A DNA stretch of 64,000 nt from Oscillospiraceae bacterium (GCA_009777725.1 WRLG01000006.1:1-64000); one strand, 5' to 3'; positions 36,482 through 44,775 are shown, counted from the first letter of the stretch. Translations and numbers: made by a program. Notes: generated by a model from the letters alone, not told the origin.

Positions 36482-37327
36482 TTAATCGTCCTCTCTCCCG
36501 CTGAAGCTTAGGATTACGAAAACATCTGTAATCGTGTAGGGGTCGATTGCGGGGCGGATTACGGCGTATCTGGATAAGCCGCTGTCCACAGTCCCGACCT
36601 CCTCAACCGTTCCGACCAGATGCCCGGGCGGAAAGGTTTCGCTTCCCGTTGTAATCATAATATCGCCCGGTATAATATCAGCGGTTTTGCTTAAAAAGTT
36701 GACACGGCAAAGCCCGTCTGCGGCAAGCTCATAGTTCCCCTCCATCACCCCGATGGTCTTGCTTCTTAAAACGGTTACGCCAACGGCGGTGCGGGGTGAA
36801 AAAAGCGTCCTTACCTTGCTGGTGCTCGCCGAGACATCATAGCAAACACCGATAAGCCCCTGCGATGTTATAACAGGGGAATGGGGCGTTATCCCGTCAT
36901 TACTCCCCCTGTCTATGGTAAAAGAGCCGTAGGGGTCGTTTGCGGTTCTGGCAATAATCCGGCAGGGGGGGGAGAAAACATAGTCCTCGTATTCTTCCTT
37001 TAAGCCGAGGAGAACCCTCAATTCTTCATTTTCGCGCTTTAGCTTGTCGTAGTCTATCATGTCCCTGTAAAAGTCGTTTAGCGTTTCTCTGAGCTGCTGA
37101 TTTTGATTGTAGTATTTTTCGGCGTTAATCAGCATATCAAGAGAAGATGAAACGCTTCTTGATATATTGGTCGATACCCTTTGAAACGGCTCTGTTACGG
37201 AGGCAAAAAGTGAAGCACCTTCCGAGGTATAACCATCGTTTGTGAGGGAATTTATCATAATACCGATAACAACGGCAATGATGAATAGAATAAACTTAAA
37301 TTTTTTAGTCTTAAAAAATTCCCTCAT
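36482..37327 (-). CDS. mreC: Rod shape-determining protein MreC
   Basis: A 281-residue bitopic protein: one N-terminal TM helix (about 10-28), a coiled coil (about 70-110, QLRETLNDFYRDMIDYDKLKRENEELRVLLGL) and a double beta-barrel domain (IARTANDPYGSFTIDRGSNDGI, GLIGVCYDVS, VGTVEEVG). MreC scaffolds PBP2 activation outside the membrane. It follows mreB after a 51-base gap. Confidence 0.93.
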   Translation of the reverse strand: MREFFKTKKFKFILFIIAVVIGIMINSLTNDGYTSEGASLFASVTEPFQRVSTNISRSVSSSLDMLINAEKYYNQNQQLRETLNDFYRDMIDYDKLKRENEELRVLLGLKEEYEDYVFSPPCRIIARTANDPYGSFTIDRGSNDGITPHSPVITSQGLIGVCYDVSASTSKVRTLFSPRTAVGVTVLRSKTIGVMEGNYELAADGLCRVNFLSKTADIIPGDIMITTGSETFPPGHLVGTVEEVGTVDSGLSRYAVIRPAIDPYTITDVFVILSFSGREDD

Positions 37328-37378
37328 ATCAAACCCTAACCCCCTAACCGAGCTGTAAAATATTATATAAAGCCATGT

Positions 37379-38395
37379 TTAATAATATTTTGAATCATCG
37401 TTTAAAACATCTTGAAGCTTGTCAAGGTCTTCAAGTACCCTGCCTGTACCATCGGCTACGCAGTCAAGAGGGGATTCGGCTATAAATACGGGGATACCGG
37501 TTTCCTTGCTGATAAGCGTATCAAGACCGCGAACCAACGCGCCGCCTCCGGCTAGGGTGATGCCCGCATCAATTATGTCGGCGGCAAGCTCGGGCGGGGT
37601 TTTTTCAAGCGTGACCTTAATTGCCTCAACGACATGGGAAAGCGGCTCGGAAAGAGCCTCCCTTATCTCGGCGGAAGTAACGGATATATTTTCGGGCAGA
37701 CCGTTGAGCAGGTTGCGCCCTTTGATTTCCATATCCGATTCGCTCTCGGAGGGATAAGCTGAGCCGATGGCAATTTTAACATTCTCCGCCGTTCGCTCGC
37801 CGATGAGAAGATTATATTTTTTCTTTATATAGTTAATGATGGCATTGTCAAATGTATCCCCCGCAACGCGCACGGAACGGGAGGTAACAATTCCGCCCAG
37901 CGAAATTACGGCAACCTCCGAGGTGCCGCCCCCTATATCGACAATCATAGAACCCTGCGGCTCGGAAACAGGCAGTCCCGCGCCTATTGCCGCCGCCATA
38001 GGCTCTTCAATCACGTTTACCCGCTTTGCGCCCGCGTTCTCGGCGGCTTCCTTAACCGCCCTGCGCTCAACCGCCGTAACCCCGGACGGTATGCAGATGA
38101 CGACCCGCGCCTTAGTAAAGGGCGCGCCTTTCAAAGCCTTATGGATAAATTCCTGAAGCATGGTGGTGGTAATTTCAAAATCCGCGATAACCCCGTCTTT
38201 AAGCGGGCGGACGGCGACAATCGAACCGGGGGTTCGCCCAATCACATCCTTTGCTTCCTGCCCTACGTATTTAGCACGGTCGGTGCGTGTGTCCACCGCC
38301 ACAACCGAAGGCTCGCGGATTATAATCCCCTTGCCTCTCATAAAAATAACAGTATTCGCCGTTCCCAAATCAATTCCTATATCCTTAACAAACAT
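37379..38395 (-). CDS. mreB: Actin-like rod shape protein MreB
   Basis: A 338-residue actin homologue that positions the elongation machinery along the cell. Nucleotide-binding motifs: [10 protein letters not shown] (phosphate 1, residue 9), [18 protein letters not shown] (phosphate 2, near 160), [11 protein letters not shown] (adenosine, near 290). Closest to Mbl/MreB of Firmicutes. First gene of the mre operon, with AAGGGA 10 bases before the ATG and a 120-base structured leader. Confidence 0.95.
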   Translation of the reverse strand: MFVKDIGIDLGTANTVIFMRGKGIIIREPSVVAVDTRTDRAKYVGQEAKDVIGRTPGSIVAVRPLKDGVIADFEITTTMLQEFIHKALKGAPFTKARVVICIPSGVTAVERRAVKEAAENAGAKRVNVIEEPMAAAIGAGLPVSEPQGSMIVDIGGGTSEVAVISLGGIVTSRSVRVAGDTFDNAIINYIKKKYNLLIGERTAENVKIAIGSAYPSESESDMEIKGRNLLNGLPENISVTSAEIREALSEPLSHVVEAIKVTLEKTPPELAADIIDAGITLAGGGALVRGLDTLISKETGIPVFIAESPLDCVADGTGRVLEDLDKLQDVLNDDSKYY

Positions 38396-38412
38396 TTTTT
38401 TTCATCCCTTCC

Positions 38413-38504
38413 GAATGAGATTGCTAAGCAAATATGCCTGTCCGAAAACAGCCCAAGCAAGCTTTGCCCATATTTTACCATTTTTAATTCCTAAAATCTC
38501 ATTC
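38413..38504 (-). promoter_or_regulatory. Foldable leader of mreB
   Basis: GAATGAGATT (38413-38422) and its exact inverse AATCTCATTC (38495-38504) would close a 92-base structure in the mreB leader, with AAGCTTGCTTGGGC-rich inner segments. The stem ends a few bases before the Shine-Dalgarno. Not a class I recognise. Confidence 0.4.
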
Positions 38505-38518
38505 CATCCTACTATACT

Positions 38519-38547
38519 ATTATATCACGTAAACGCTTTGTCTACAA
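38519..38547 (-). promoter_or_regulatory. Promoter of the mre operon
   Basis: Minus strand: TTGTAG (38542-38547), 17-base spacer, TATAAT (38519-38524). Confidence 0.65.
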
Positions 38548-38780
38548 TACATTTTGCTAACTTTTTCAAATTTTGTTTTTTTGTAAAAAATATGGTAAAA
38601 AAAACGGGAAAATTAGTACATATTTACCAATTTAACCGCTCTTAATCCATTTCAGAAAGCTCTATATCAATGAAAGCCCTTACGCTTTTCTTTGAGCGAG
38701 TGTCCGGCTTTCTGTATTTTATTACCATTTCCTCCATAAATAAAGGATATATAAATTAGCTAAAAAACTGTACCTACTCA

Positions 38781-38807
38781 GTAGGGGACAGGCTTGCCTG
38801 TCCCGCC
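38781..38807. repeat. Single REP unit (GTAGGGGACAGGC family)
   Basis: GTAGGGGACAGG-CTT-GCCTGTCCCGCC is the left unit of the doublet at 47994-48074. The flank that follows (ATAGCGAAATGATGCGTTTTTT) also resembles the inner spacer of that doublet, so this is a truncated copy missing the right unit. Confidence 0.65.
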
Positions 38808-38835
38808 AATAGCGAAATGATGCGTTTTTTTTTGC

Positions 38836-38864
38836 TTGACAATGATTGTTGGATATGATATTAT
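38836..38864 (+). promoter_or_regulatory. Promoter of the RelE-like pair at 38.9 kb
   Basis: TTGACA (38836-38841), 17-base spacer, TATTAT (38859-38864). Confidence 0.65.
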
Positions 38865-38942
38865 TAGATTATAAAATTGCAATATTTAAACCAAATATAC
38901 ATTTTATATTAAAGCGGGATATAAGGGCGGTGAATTCCTAAA

Positions 38943-39287
38943 ATGCTAAGGGAATTTATTTCAACAGCAACCTTTGACAAATTATGGTATGATTTAAGTT
39001 TAAGCGATGACGATTTGCAGGAACTTCAAAATTACCTCATGGAAAACCCAATTGCGGGTAAGCTTATAGTAGGTACAGGCGGGTTACGGAAAGTTAGGTG
39101 GACTTTACCTAACAAAGGTAAAAGCGGCGGTATAAGGGTTTTATATGTGGATTATTTATCTTATGAAAAAACTATTCTCATTAACTGTTATAGTAAAAAT
39201 GAGCAGGATAATATTTCTGACAGCGAAAAGGCAATGTATAAATCATTGATTAAAGCCATTGAAAAAGATTATGGGAGGAATTCGTAA
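38943..39287 (+). CDS. RelE/HigB-family toxin
   Basis: A 114-residue basic protein with the RelE/ParE-superfamily core: IAGKLIVGTGGLRKVRWTLPNKGKSGGIRVLYVDYL (strand-turn-strand with Lys/Arg residues that contact mRNA in the ribosome A site) and the late acidic/basic helix SEKAMYKSLIKAIEKDY. This resembles HigB2-type toxins which cut ribosome-bound mRNA. The stop shares one base with the next start codon (TAATG), and the toxin-first order matches HigBA. Confidence 0.8.
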   Translation: MLREFISTATFDKLWYDLSLSDDDLQELQNYLMENPIAGKLIVGTGGLRKVRWTLPNKGKSGGIRVLYVDYLSYEKTILINCYSKNEQDNISDSEKAMYKSLIKAIEKDYGRNS

Positions 39288-39487
39288 TGAGCGTACACGA
39301 AAATACTTTGAAAAGTTTGCAGGAAGCCCTTGAATATGTTCGGGGAGATGAAAGCAAGGGGCGTTCTATGGTTGTTGAAACTCCTGATAGAGATATAGAA
39401 TTTTATCATATCTACCATAAATTATCAAATGACAATAAGCTTAAAGTTTATGAAATTGCTAGCAGTCTCCTGCAAGCAAATTCGTAA
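39287..39487 (+). CDS. Putative antitoxin partner without visible HTH
   Basis: A 66-residue protein coupled to the RelE-like gene by a one-base overlap. Its first half (LKSLQEALEYVRGDESKGRSMVVETPD) matches the start of HigA/XRE-type antitoxins, which have an xGLxEALxYxxGxxxx pattern, but the usual helix-turn-helix is replaced by a short helix KLSNDNKLKVYEIASSLLQ. It could neutralise the toxin without binding DNA. Function inferred from position. Confidence 0.65.
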   Translation: MSVHENTLKSLQEALEYVRGDESKGRSMVVETPDRDIEFYHIYHKLSNDNKLKVYEIASSLLQANS

Positions 39488-39558
39488 CTTATGAAAATGA
39501 CAGATTATGAGAAGTGTTAGTTAAAAGCTATAAATAATATAACAAGGAGGTTTTTAAC

Positions 39559-40386
39559 ATGACTGAATTAAAAGTAAAACCCAAAATTGACGTTGCGTTT
39601 AAAAAAATTTTTTCTGAGAATTTGGACTTGTTGAGGTCGTTGATTTCTGCGGCGTTGGAGATGAAGGTGGAAAATGTCACGCTGAAGCCGGGCGAGGTTA
39701 CGCCCTCTAATGCGGATGAAAAATTCTGCCGCCTTGATGTGCGTGCCGAGGCTGACGGCAAGGAGATTGATATTGAAATCCAGCGTTTTGACCGTGACGA
39801 TTACCGGGCACGTGCCGAGTATTACTCCAGCTTAATGTTCGCGCGGTTGCCTAAGGGAATGAAGTATAACGAAATTCCGCAGACCATTTTAATCAATATT
39901 TTGGACTATAAAGCTTTCGAGAGCGAAGATTATCATTCCACGTTTTTGACTATGGAGGCTAACCGACACGAAATTTTGACGGGTAAAAAAGTGACCCATT
40001 TCTTTGAATTGAGAAAAATTCCGTCTTTGGCAAACGCTAAGAAAGATATTGAATTTTGGCTGAATTTAATTAAGGCTGATTTCGAGGAGCAAATTGAAGA
40101 GTTGGAAGAAAATGCTCCGTTTCAAGAAATCAAAAAAGCCGTAGGTGAAGTCAAGCGTATTAATCGTGACAAAAAGTTTATTTGGCAAGTTGAAGCTCGT
40201 GAAGTGCAGGAACGTGAGGAAATGTCTGCGCTGTCTGCGGCTCATGATGCGGGGCGTAGAGAGGGGCGCGAAGAGGGTATATTTAGTGTTGCCCGCAATC
40301 TACTTGCAAAAAATATTTCTATTGATATTGTCAGAGAAACAACAGGTCTTTCAATCAAAGAAATTGAAAGCTTGCAGAAGATATAA
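39559..40386 (+). CDS. Rpn family PD-(D/E)XK nuclease/putative transposase
   Basis: A 275-residue Rpn (recombination-promoting nuclease, PDDEXK_2) protein. N-terminus KPKIDVAFKKIFSENLDLLRSLISA, then the nuclease core CRLDVRAEADGKEIDIEIQ (Asp near 59, Glu-x-Gln near 73-75) and the long C-terminal helical tail. Rpn proteins promote RecA-independent recombination, and recent work links Rpn genes to phage defence. AAGGAGG lies 9 bases before the ATG. It is adjacent to a toxin-antitoxin pair. Confidence 0.87.
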   Translation: MTELKVKPKIDVAFKKIFSENLDLLRSLISAALEMKVENVTLKPGEVTPSNADEKFCRLDVRAEADGKEIDIEIQRFDRDDYRARAEYYSSLMFARLPKGMKYNEIPQTILINILDYKAFESEDYHSTFLTMEANRHEILTGKKVTHFFELRKIPSLANAKKDIEFWLNLIKADFEEQIEELEENAPFQEIKKAVGEVKRINRDKKFIWQVEAREVQEREEMSALSAAHDAGRREGREEGIFSVARNLLAKNISIDIVRETTGLSIKEIESLQKI

Positions 40387-40420
40387 AATTTGTAAAATTT
40401 ATCCATACAAGCGAAAAAAC

Positions 40421-40448
40421 AAGTCTACTGTTTTTCAGTAGGCTTGTT
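40421..40448 (+). terminator. Terminator after the Rpn gene
   Basis: AACAAGTCTACTG and CAGTAGGCTTGTT pair around TTTTT with one G-U wobble, followed by TTAGG. It lies about 35 bases after the Rpn stop. Confidence 0.6.
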
Positions 40449-40530
40449 TAGGATTGGGGAAATTTTTAGTGCGAAATTTACAATAAACAAACCTACAATT
40501 TGTAATATTTTACAATATTTTTATTTGTTA

Positions 40531-40559
40531 TTTACAATAAATGAGCTGTCATGTATAAT
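40531..40559 (+). promoter_or_regulatory. Promoter of the secreted protein at 40.6 kb
   Basis: TTTACA (40531-40536), 17-base spacer, TATAAT (40554-40559). Confidence 0.7.
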
Positions 40560-40601
40560 AGATTTAGGAGAAAATTAATTTTATAAATGGAGGTTAGCTT
40601 T

Positions 40602-41366
40602 ATGAAAAAAGGTTTTAAAGCGTCAATCAGCATGTTAATCGCGGCGGTTATGGTTATCACCCTTATCGGCGCGGCGGCGGTCGCCCAAACGAATCCCGAA
40701 AGCTCCGCATCAGATGCCTACTTAACTTTCGGCAAAAGAAGAGAGGATACCGCAGAACTTATGAAGTACGACTTCAAAAAGCACACCGAATCAAGCACAA
40801 GAATAAGACCCTCCGAAAGCCGAACGGCAAGGGCTCTTGAAAAATTCCAAGGCTTGGATTCTTTCTATGCAGGGCTTGACGTACTTGCTTCCAAAGCTTT
40901 AGCTGCCGCGACCGGTTTAAGCAACAACAGAGTGAGCGCGTTTGTTGCCTTAAAGGACGGCAATGCTTCTATGCGTATGAACGCCGAGGGAGAAGATATG
41001 ATGTTCATCATCGAAGGAAGCACCATGACGATTTATGACGTTAATAAAAAGACAGGGATTAAAATGAAAGCTTCGCCCGATGAGTTGGAATTGGATTTAG
41101 ACAGTGCTTTCTCGGAATATTTAGGAGAGGCTGAATCTTATAAAAACTCCAAGGAAGCTGTATACGGTTTTAACTTAAAAATCAACGGCAAAAATTACAG
41201 ATACGAATACTGGTCGGGCAAAAAAGAGGGTTATCTTTTTGACACCAGGGGAGAGCTTTGCTTAGTTGTCAACTCAGAGGCAAAAGCCGTTGTTCACGCA
41301 TACACCTCACGAGTACCTGCAAATGCGTTTGGTCACCCGAAAGGGTTTGAGGTTATTACGATATAG
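40602..41366 (+). CDS. Exported protein, paralogue of the 42.1 kb lipoprotein
   Basis: A 254-residue protein with a signal peptide (MKKGFKASISMLIAAVMVITLIG, cleavage near AVA). The C-terminal 90 residues (FNLKINGKNYRYEYW, GYLFDTRGELCLVVN, TSRVPANAFGHPKGFEVI) align with the same region of the lipoprotein at 42115-42960 (FDITIDGANYTYEH, GFVFDDRGQICKII, TTQVPQGAFDEPEGYEVI). No named domain recognised. ATG at 40602 has GGAGG 8 bases upstream. Function unknown. Confidence 0.75.
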   Translation: MKKGFKASISMLIAAVMVITLIGAAAVAQTNPESSASDAYLTFGKRREDTAELMKYDFKKHTESSTRIRPSESRTARALEKFQGLDSFYAGLDVLASKALAAATGLSNNRVSAFVALKDGNASMRMNAEGEDMMFIIEGSTMTIYDVNKKTGIKMKASPDELELDLDSAFSEYLGEAESYKNSKEAVYGFNLKINGKNYRYEYWSGKKEGYLFDTRGELCLVVNSEAKAVVHAYTSRVPANAFGHPKGFEVITI

Positions 41367-41392
41367 GCGACTTCAGCGGTCTTCCCCCTAGG

Positions 41393-42115
41393 TCAAACCT
41401 CCCCCGTAATATACATCAAAATCGCCGTAACCGCAACGGGGCAGGTTTCGCAGCGCAAGATTCTTTCGCCTAAGCCTATGGGGGTAACGCCGCTGCTAAC
41501 TGCCGTTTCAAACTCTCCGCGCTCGAAACCGCCCTCAGAGCCGACCATGACCGCGATGCTTCTTGCATTAGGGGATACAGTCTCCGAGAGCCTTTTGCCG
41601 CCGTTTTCATAGCAAATCAGGCGAATTTCAGATTTTTTCATGTCCTCCAAGGCTTCCTCAAAGGTCATAAGCGCGGATACCTCGGGGATAATCCCTCTGC
41701 CGGATTGCTTCGCCGCCTCCTCTGCAATCCTTTGGTAACGCGTAAGCTTTTTTTGAAAGCTTTGCTGATTATGGCGTGAAACGCATCGCCTTGACATAAA
41801 CGGAACGATTCTCTTAACGCCCAGTTCAATCGTTTTTTGCACAATCCCCTCGAATTTATCCTGTTTGGGGAAGGCTTGGTAAAGCGTTAACGCGGTATTC
41901 GGCTCGGAACACGATGGGATTGCTTCCTTAACCTCGCAAACAACCTCATCTTCCGATATTGCGGTAATAACGCACAAATAATCATAACCGCCGTGACAAA
42001 ATGTCTGGCGGTCATTTATTTTCATTCTCAGTGAGCAGCTTATATGGCGAGCATCGCTCCCCCTTACGGTTATAACGCCGTCAAGGGGGGGTTGCTCTAT
42101 GAAAAACCGGGGCAT
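41393..42115 (-). CDS. rsmE: 16S rRNA (uracil1498-N3)-methyltransferase
   Basis: RsmE methylates U1498 in the small-subunit decoding region. The 240-residue SPOUT methyltransferase has the PUA-like N-terminus and the knot motifs MVGSEGGFERGEFE near 178 and LGERILRCETCPVAVTAIL near 207. Its start shares one base with the stop of the upstream lipoprotein gene (TAATG), so it is translationally coupled to it. Confidence 0.93.
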   Translation of the reverse strand: MPRFFIEQPPLDGVITVRGSDARHISCSLRMKINDRQTFCHGGYDYLCVITAISEDEVVCEVKEAIPSCSEPNTALTLYQAFPKQDKFEGIVQKTIELGVKRIVPFMSRRCVSRHNQQSFQKKLTRYQRIAEEAAKQSGRGIIPEVSALMTFEEALEDMKKSEIRLICYENGGKRLSETVSPNARSIAVMVGSEGGFERGEFETAVSSGVTPIGLGERILRCETCPVAVTAILMYITGEV

Positions 42116-42960
42116 TAGGATAAGTCGCCGAACATGCTTGCCAAGTCGCTGAGGTCTATAACCTCATAGCCCTCCGGCTCATCGAACGCGCCTTGGGGCA
42201 CTTGTGTAGTAAACGCAAAGAGGTTGAGAACGCCGTCCGGCGAAATAATCTTACAAATCTGACCACGGTCGTCAAAGACAAAGCCCGAATCTTCTTGATG
42301 CTCATAGGTGTAGTTGGCACCGTCAATGGTGATGTCAAAAACATTAATGTCCTGCGAATCCTCGGCTTTTAAGCTTCCGAGTTGGGAATATTGATTCATT
42401 ATTTCGTCCAAATTAATGAAATTGCTGATTTGGTCTTCGGGGATTTCCATTTTAGTTGCCGTTCTGGTTGCGGGGTCGTAGTTAATCAGAACATTGCCGT
42501 TTAAGTGCATGAGCATTTCAATGCCGCCCGAAACTGCCTTAACAACGATTCGGTCGCCCTGCATTGCCATATAAAGCTCGTCCACGCCCTCATCCGAAAA
42601 ATCGCCCGCTAAGTAAAAGCCTTTATCCAAATCAAGCTCGGAGGCGAATTGGAAAGACAGGCTGTCCTTTGATTCGACAATTCTGTCGGGCTCTTCAAGG
42701 GCTGAGAAGTCGTAAGACCAAACTGCCGATAAATCCCTTTTCACGCCGAATTTTTCAATGGCTTCCGCGGTTACGGGGGGGATGTCTGCCTCGGGTTCGG
42801 TTTCCGCCTCCGTTTCTTCGGCGGCTGTTTCGCCGTCTGTAACGATGGGGTTGGCTGGTGTTGGTGCGGGAGGTACAGGTTCGTTATTGCTTGTTCCGCA
42901 AGCGGAGGATATTGCCGCGCATAAAGCCAGCGAAATAAGCAAAGCGATTTTCTTTTTCAT
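42115..42960 (-). CDS. Putative lipoprotein, paralogue of the 40.6 kb protein
   Basis: A 281-residue exported protein. The N-terminus (MKKKIALLISLALCAAISSACG) is lipoprotein-like, with Cys near residue 21, though the residues before the Cys are a weak lipobox. A Pro/Glu-rich linker follows, then a domain shared with the protein at 40602-41366. ATG at 42960 is chosen from AAAGGA upstream; an earlier ATG at 42978 sits on it. Function unknown. It is the first gene of an operon with rsmE. Confidence 0.75.
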   Translation of the reverse strand: MKKKIALLISLALCAAISSACGTSNNEPVPPAPTPANPIVTDGETAAEETEAETEPEADIPPVTAEAIEKFGVKRDLSAVWSYDFSALEEPDRIVESKDSLSFQFASELDLDKGFYLAGDFSDEGVDELYMAMQGDRIVVKAVSGGIEMLMHLNGNVLINYDPATRTATKMEIPEDQISNFINLDEIMNQYSQLGSLKAEDSQDINVFDITIDGANYTYEHQEDSGFVFDDRGQICKIISPDGVLNLFAFTTQVPQGAFDEPEGYEVIDLSDLASMFGDLS

Positions 42961-43061
42961 TTTGTTGTTTCCTTTCAAATTAAACTAAGTCTTAGGTTCT
43001 AATTCCTAAGACTTAATTATAACACATATATTTAAATTTGTATATAGGTAAATTATACAAT

Positions 43062-44063
43062 TTATATGAGCAAATCCAAAATGTTTTGTGGAAGTTTCAT
43101 AGCTTGGGCAAGCATAGCCTGCGCCGCCTGCATTAATATATGGTATTTTGTAAACTCCATCATTTCATAAGCCATATCCGCGCCGCGTATTCGTGCCTCG
43201 GCGGCTGTAATATTTTCAAGGGTTACGTTTAGGTTATCTATCCTATGTTCAAGCCGATTTTGCACAGCACCCAGTGAAGCACGCGCAAGCGATGTTTTAT
43301 TTATTGCAAATTCAATTTGGTCGATGGCAAAGTTAGCCGCCGCCTGAGATTCAATGCTTAAATTTTCCGCCCCCAAGCCCCGCGAGGTGACGTCAAGGTT
43401 TGGTGCAAGCGTACCTATCCCGCTTGCATAGGCTGAATAATCGAAGGTGAAATTAACACTGTCCTTACTGCGCGCGCCCAGTTGCAGGGTTATGGAGTCG
43501 ATATACCGCAAGGAAGCAGAGCCGGCTCTGAAAGCGTTCGGCACGGAGGTTTCACCCGGCGCACCCATATCGGGGGTAAGGGTTTTATCTGCGGGGGAGT
43601 AGCTGAGTTTTCCATCCGCCCCTGCGATTTTGCCGTCGGCTGTCCTTCCGCCGTTCAACGCCATTATACCGTTGAAGTCGGTATCTGCGATTTGGTCTAA
43701 TTCTTTTCTCAGCTGGTCGAACTCCAACTGCGCCGCCGCGCGGTCGGTTATATCGTCATATGTTCCGTTTGCGACCTGCGTAGCAATCGTTTTCATGCGA
43801 AGCAGAATTTTATTCGTTTGATTCAGTGCGCCCTCGTAGGTTTGAACCATGGAAATACCGTCCTCGGCATTTTTAACCGCCTGCTTCAGCCCGCTAATCT
43901 GCGAGCGCATTTTTTCAGACACAGCAAGCCCCGCCGGGTCGTCCGCCGCGCGGTTAATCCGAAGCCCCGAGGATAGACGCTCCAAGTGCCTCGACATCAT
44001 TCTCTGATTAATCATAAAATACCTGTAAGCGTTCAGAGCCGCTAAATTATGTTGTATGACCAT
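43062..44063 (-). CDS. Flagellin (second, divergent copy)
   Basis: A 333-residue flagellin. The N-terminal D0/D1 (MVIQHNLAALNAYRYF, LSSGLRINRAADDPAGLAVSEKMRSQI) and C-terminal D1/D0 (RLEHRIDNLNVTLENITAAEARIRGADMAYEMM, ending LPQNILDLLI) are conserved; the middle is short. It shares architecture with the flagellin at 44927-45970 but ends in LDLLI rather than LSLLQ. AGGTG lies 6 bases before the ATG. No sigma-28 box was found directly upstream, so its expression may differ from the other copy. Confidence 0.93.
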   Translation of the reverse strand: MVIQHNLAALNAYRYFMINQRMMSRHLERLSSGLRINRAADDPAGLAVSEKMRSQISGLKQAVKNAEDGISMVQTYEGALNQTNKILLRMKTIATQVANGTYDDITDRAAAQLEFDQLRKELDQIADTDFNGIMALNGGRTADGKIAGADGKLSYSPADKTLTPDMGAPGETSVPNAFRAGSASLRYIDSITLQLGARSKDSVNFTFDYSAYASGIGTLAPNLDVTSRGLGAENLSIESQAAANFAIDQIEFAINKTSLARASLGAVQNRLEHRIDNLNVTLENITAAEARIRGADMAYEMMEFTKYHILMQAAQAMLAQAMKLPQNILDLLI

Positions 44064-44101
44064 AGAATCACCTCGATTTGATATAGTAGACTATTATTAA
44101 C

Positions 44102-44130
44102 TTGACTTTTTTACCATTAAGTGATATAAT
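44102..44130 (+). promoter_or_regulatory. Promoter of the small-protein/retropepsin pair
   Basis: TTGACT (44102-44107), 17-base spacer, TATAAT (44125-44130), 28 bases before the start codon. Confidence 0.75.
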
Positions 44131-44158
44131 ATATAAAAAGTAAAAGGAGGCAATTGGT

Positions 44159-44395
44159 ATGTATAAAACCATGCGGGAAATCGAAAAGGAATACGATGGA
44201 AATTTCGTATGTATAATTAATTATAAAAAAAGCAAGTATCACAGCATTATTGGCGGAGAGGTCATTGCCGCCAGTCAAGACAAGGAAAAGATTATTGATA
44301 TATGGGCAAAAAACCCACGAAGCCATTTTGAATATATGGGCGAATTTCCCGATGAGGAAGGAGGCTTTCTGTTGACATGGAATTCCTTGAAATAA
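44159..44395 (+). CDS. Small hypothetical protein paired with a retropepsin-like gene
   Basis: A 78-residue protein with AAAGGAGG before the ATG and its own consensus promoter. It reads MYKTMREIEKEYDGNFVCIIN, then GGEVIAASQDKEKIIDIWAK and ends in an acidic FPDEEGGFLLTWNSLK. The compact alpha-beta pattern resembles small DUF-type proteins that precede retroviral-like proteases in Firmicutes. No function can be assigned. Its 3' end overlaps the next gene by 19 bases. Confidence 0.7.
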   Translation: MYKTMREIEKEYDGNFVCIINYKKSKYHSIIGGEVIAASQDKEKIIDIWAKNPRSHFEYMGEFPDEEGGFLLTWNSLK

Positions 44396-44775
44396 AAATG
44401 GTAAGAGAGCTGTTATATGCCCCCATTATGTTTTGGTGCGTAGCGGATAATGATTACCTCTCTATGCTCGTGCTTATCGACACAGGTGCGGCAATTACTA
44501 CCTTTTCTGATTCAGCATTAAAAAGGCTCGGTTATGTAACTGATGACAAATCCATTTCAATAAGAACCGGGGGAGGCACAACAACGGCAAATGAAGTAAT
44601 AATCCCGAAAATTCAAATCGGTTCTGTTGAATTGACGAACATATGCGCTCACTCAAACAGATTCCTTGACGAGTTTAAAATTAACGGCATATTGGGCATG
44701 AATATACTTAGCAAGTTTAATTTTAGCGTTAATTTTGACGAAAGTATTATTTCATTGAAAAAGCGCGATAAATAG
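44377..44775 (+). CDS. Retropepsin-like aspartic protease
   Basis: A 132-residue single-lobe aspartic protease. The catalytic DTGA lies in MLVLIDTGAAITTFSDSALKRLGY (near residue 35); a flap-like GGGTTTANEVIIPKIQIGSVEL and the final ILGMNILSKFNFSVNFD (the hydrophobic-hydrophobic-Gly motif) complete the fold, which works as a dimer. Translation start at 44377 lies inside the previous gene, so the two are coupled. Bacterial members have few known substrates. Confidence 0.85.
   Translation: MEFLEIKMVRELLYAPIMFWCVADNDYLSMLVLIDTGAAITTFSDSALKRLGYVTDDKSISIRTGGGTTTANEVIIPKIQIGSVELTNICAHSNRFLDEFKINGILGMNILSKFNFSVNFDESIISLKKRDK

Larger units (their letters stand above)
38396..38942. other. Divergent intergenic region between mreB and a RelE-like gene
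   Basis: 547 bases without a gene. It contains the mreB leader and promoter on the minus strand, an AT-rich stretch (38560-38760) in which I see nothing, one partial REP unit at 38781-38807 and the promoter of the toxin pair at 38836-38864. Confidence 0.6.
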
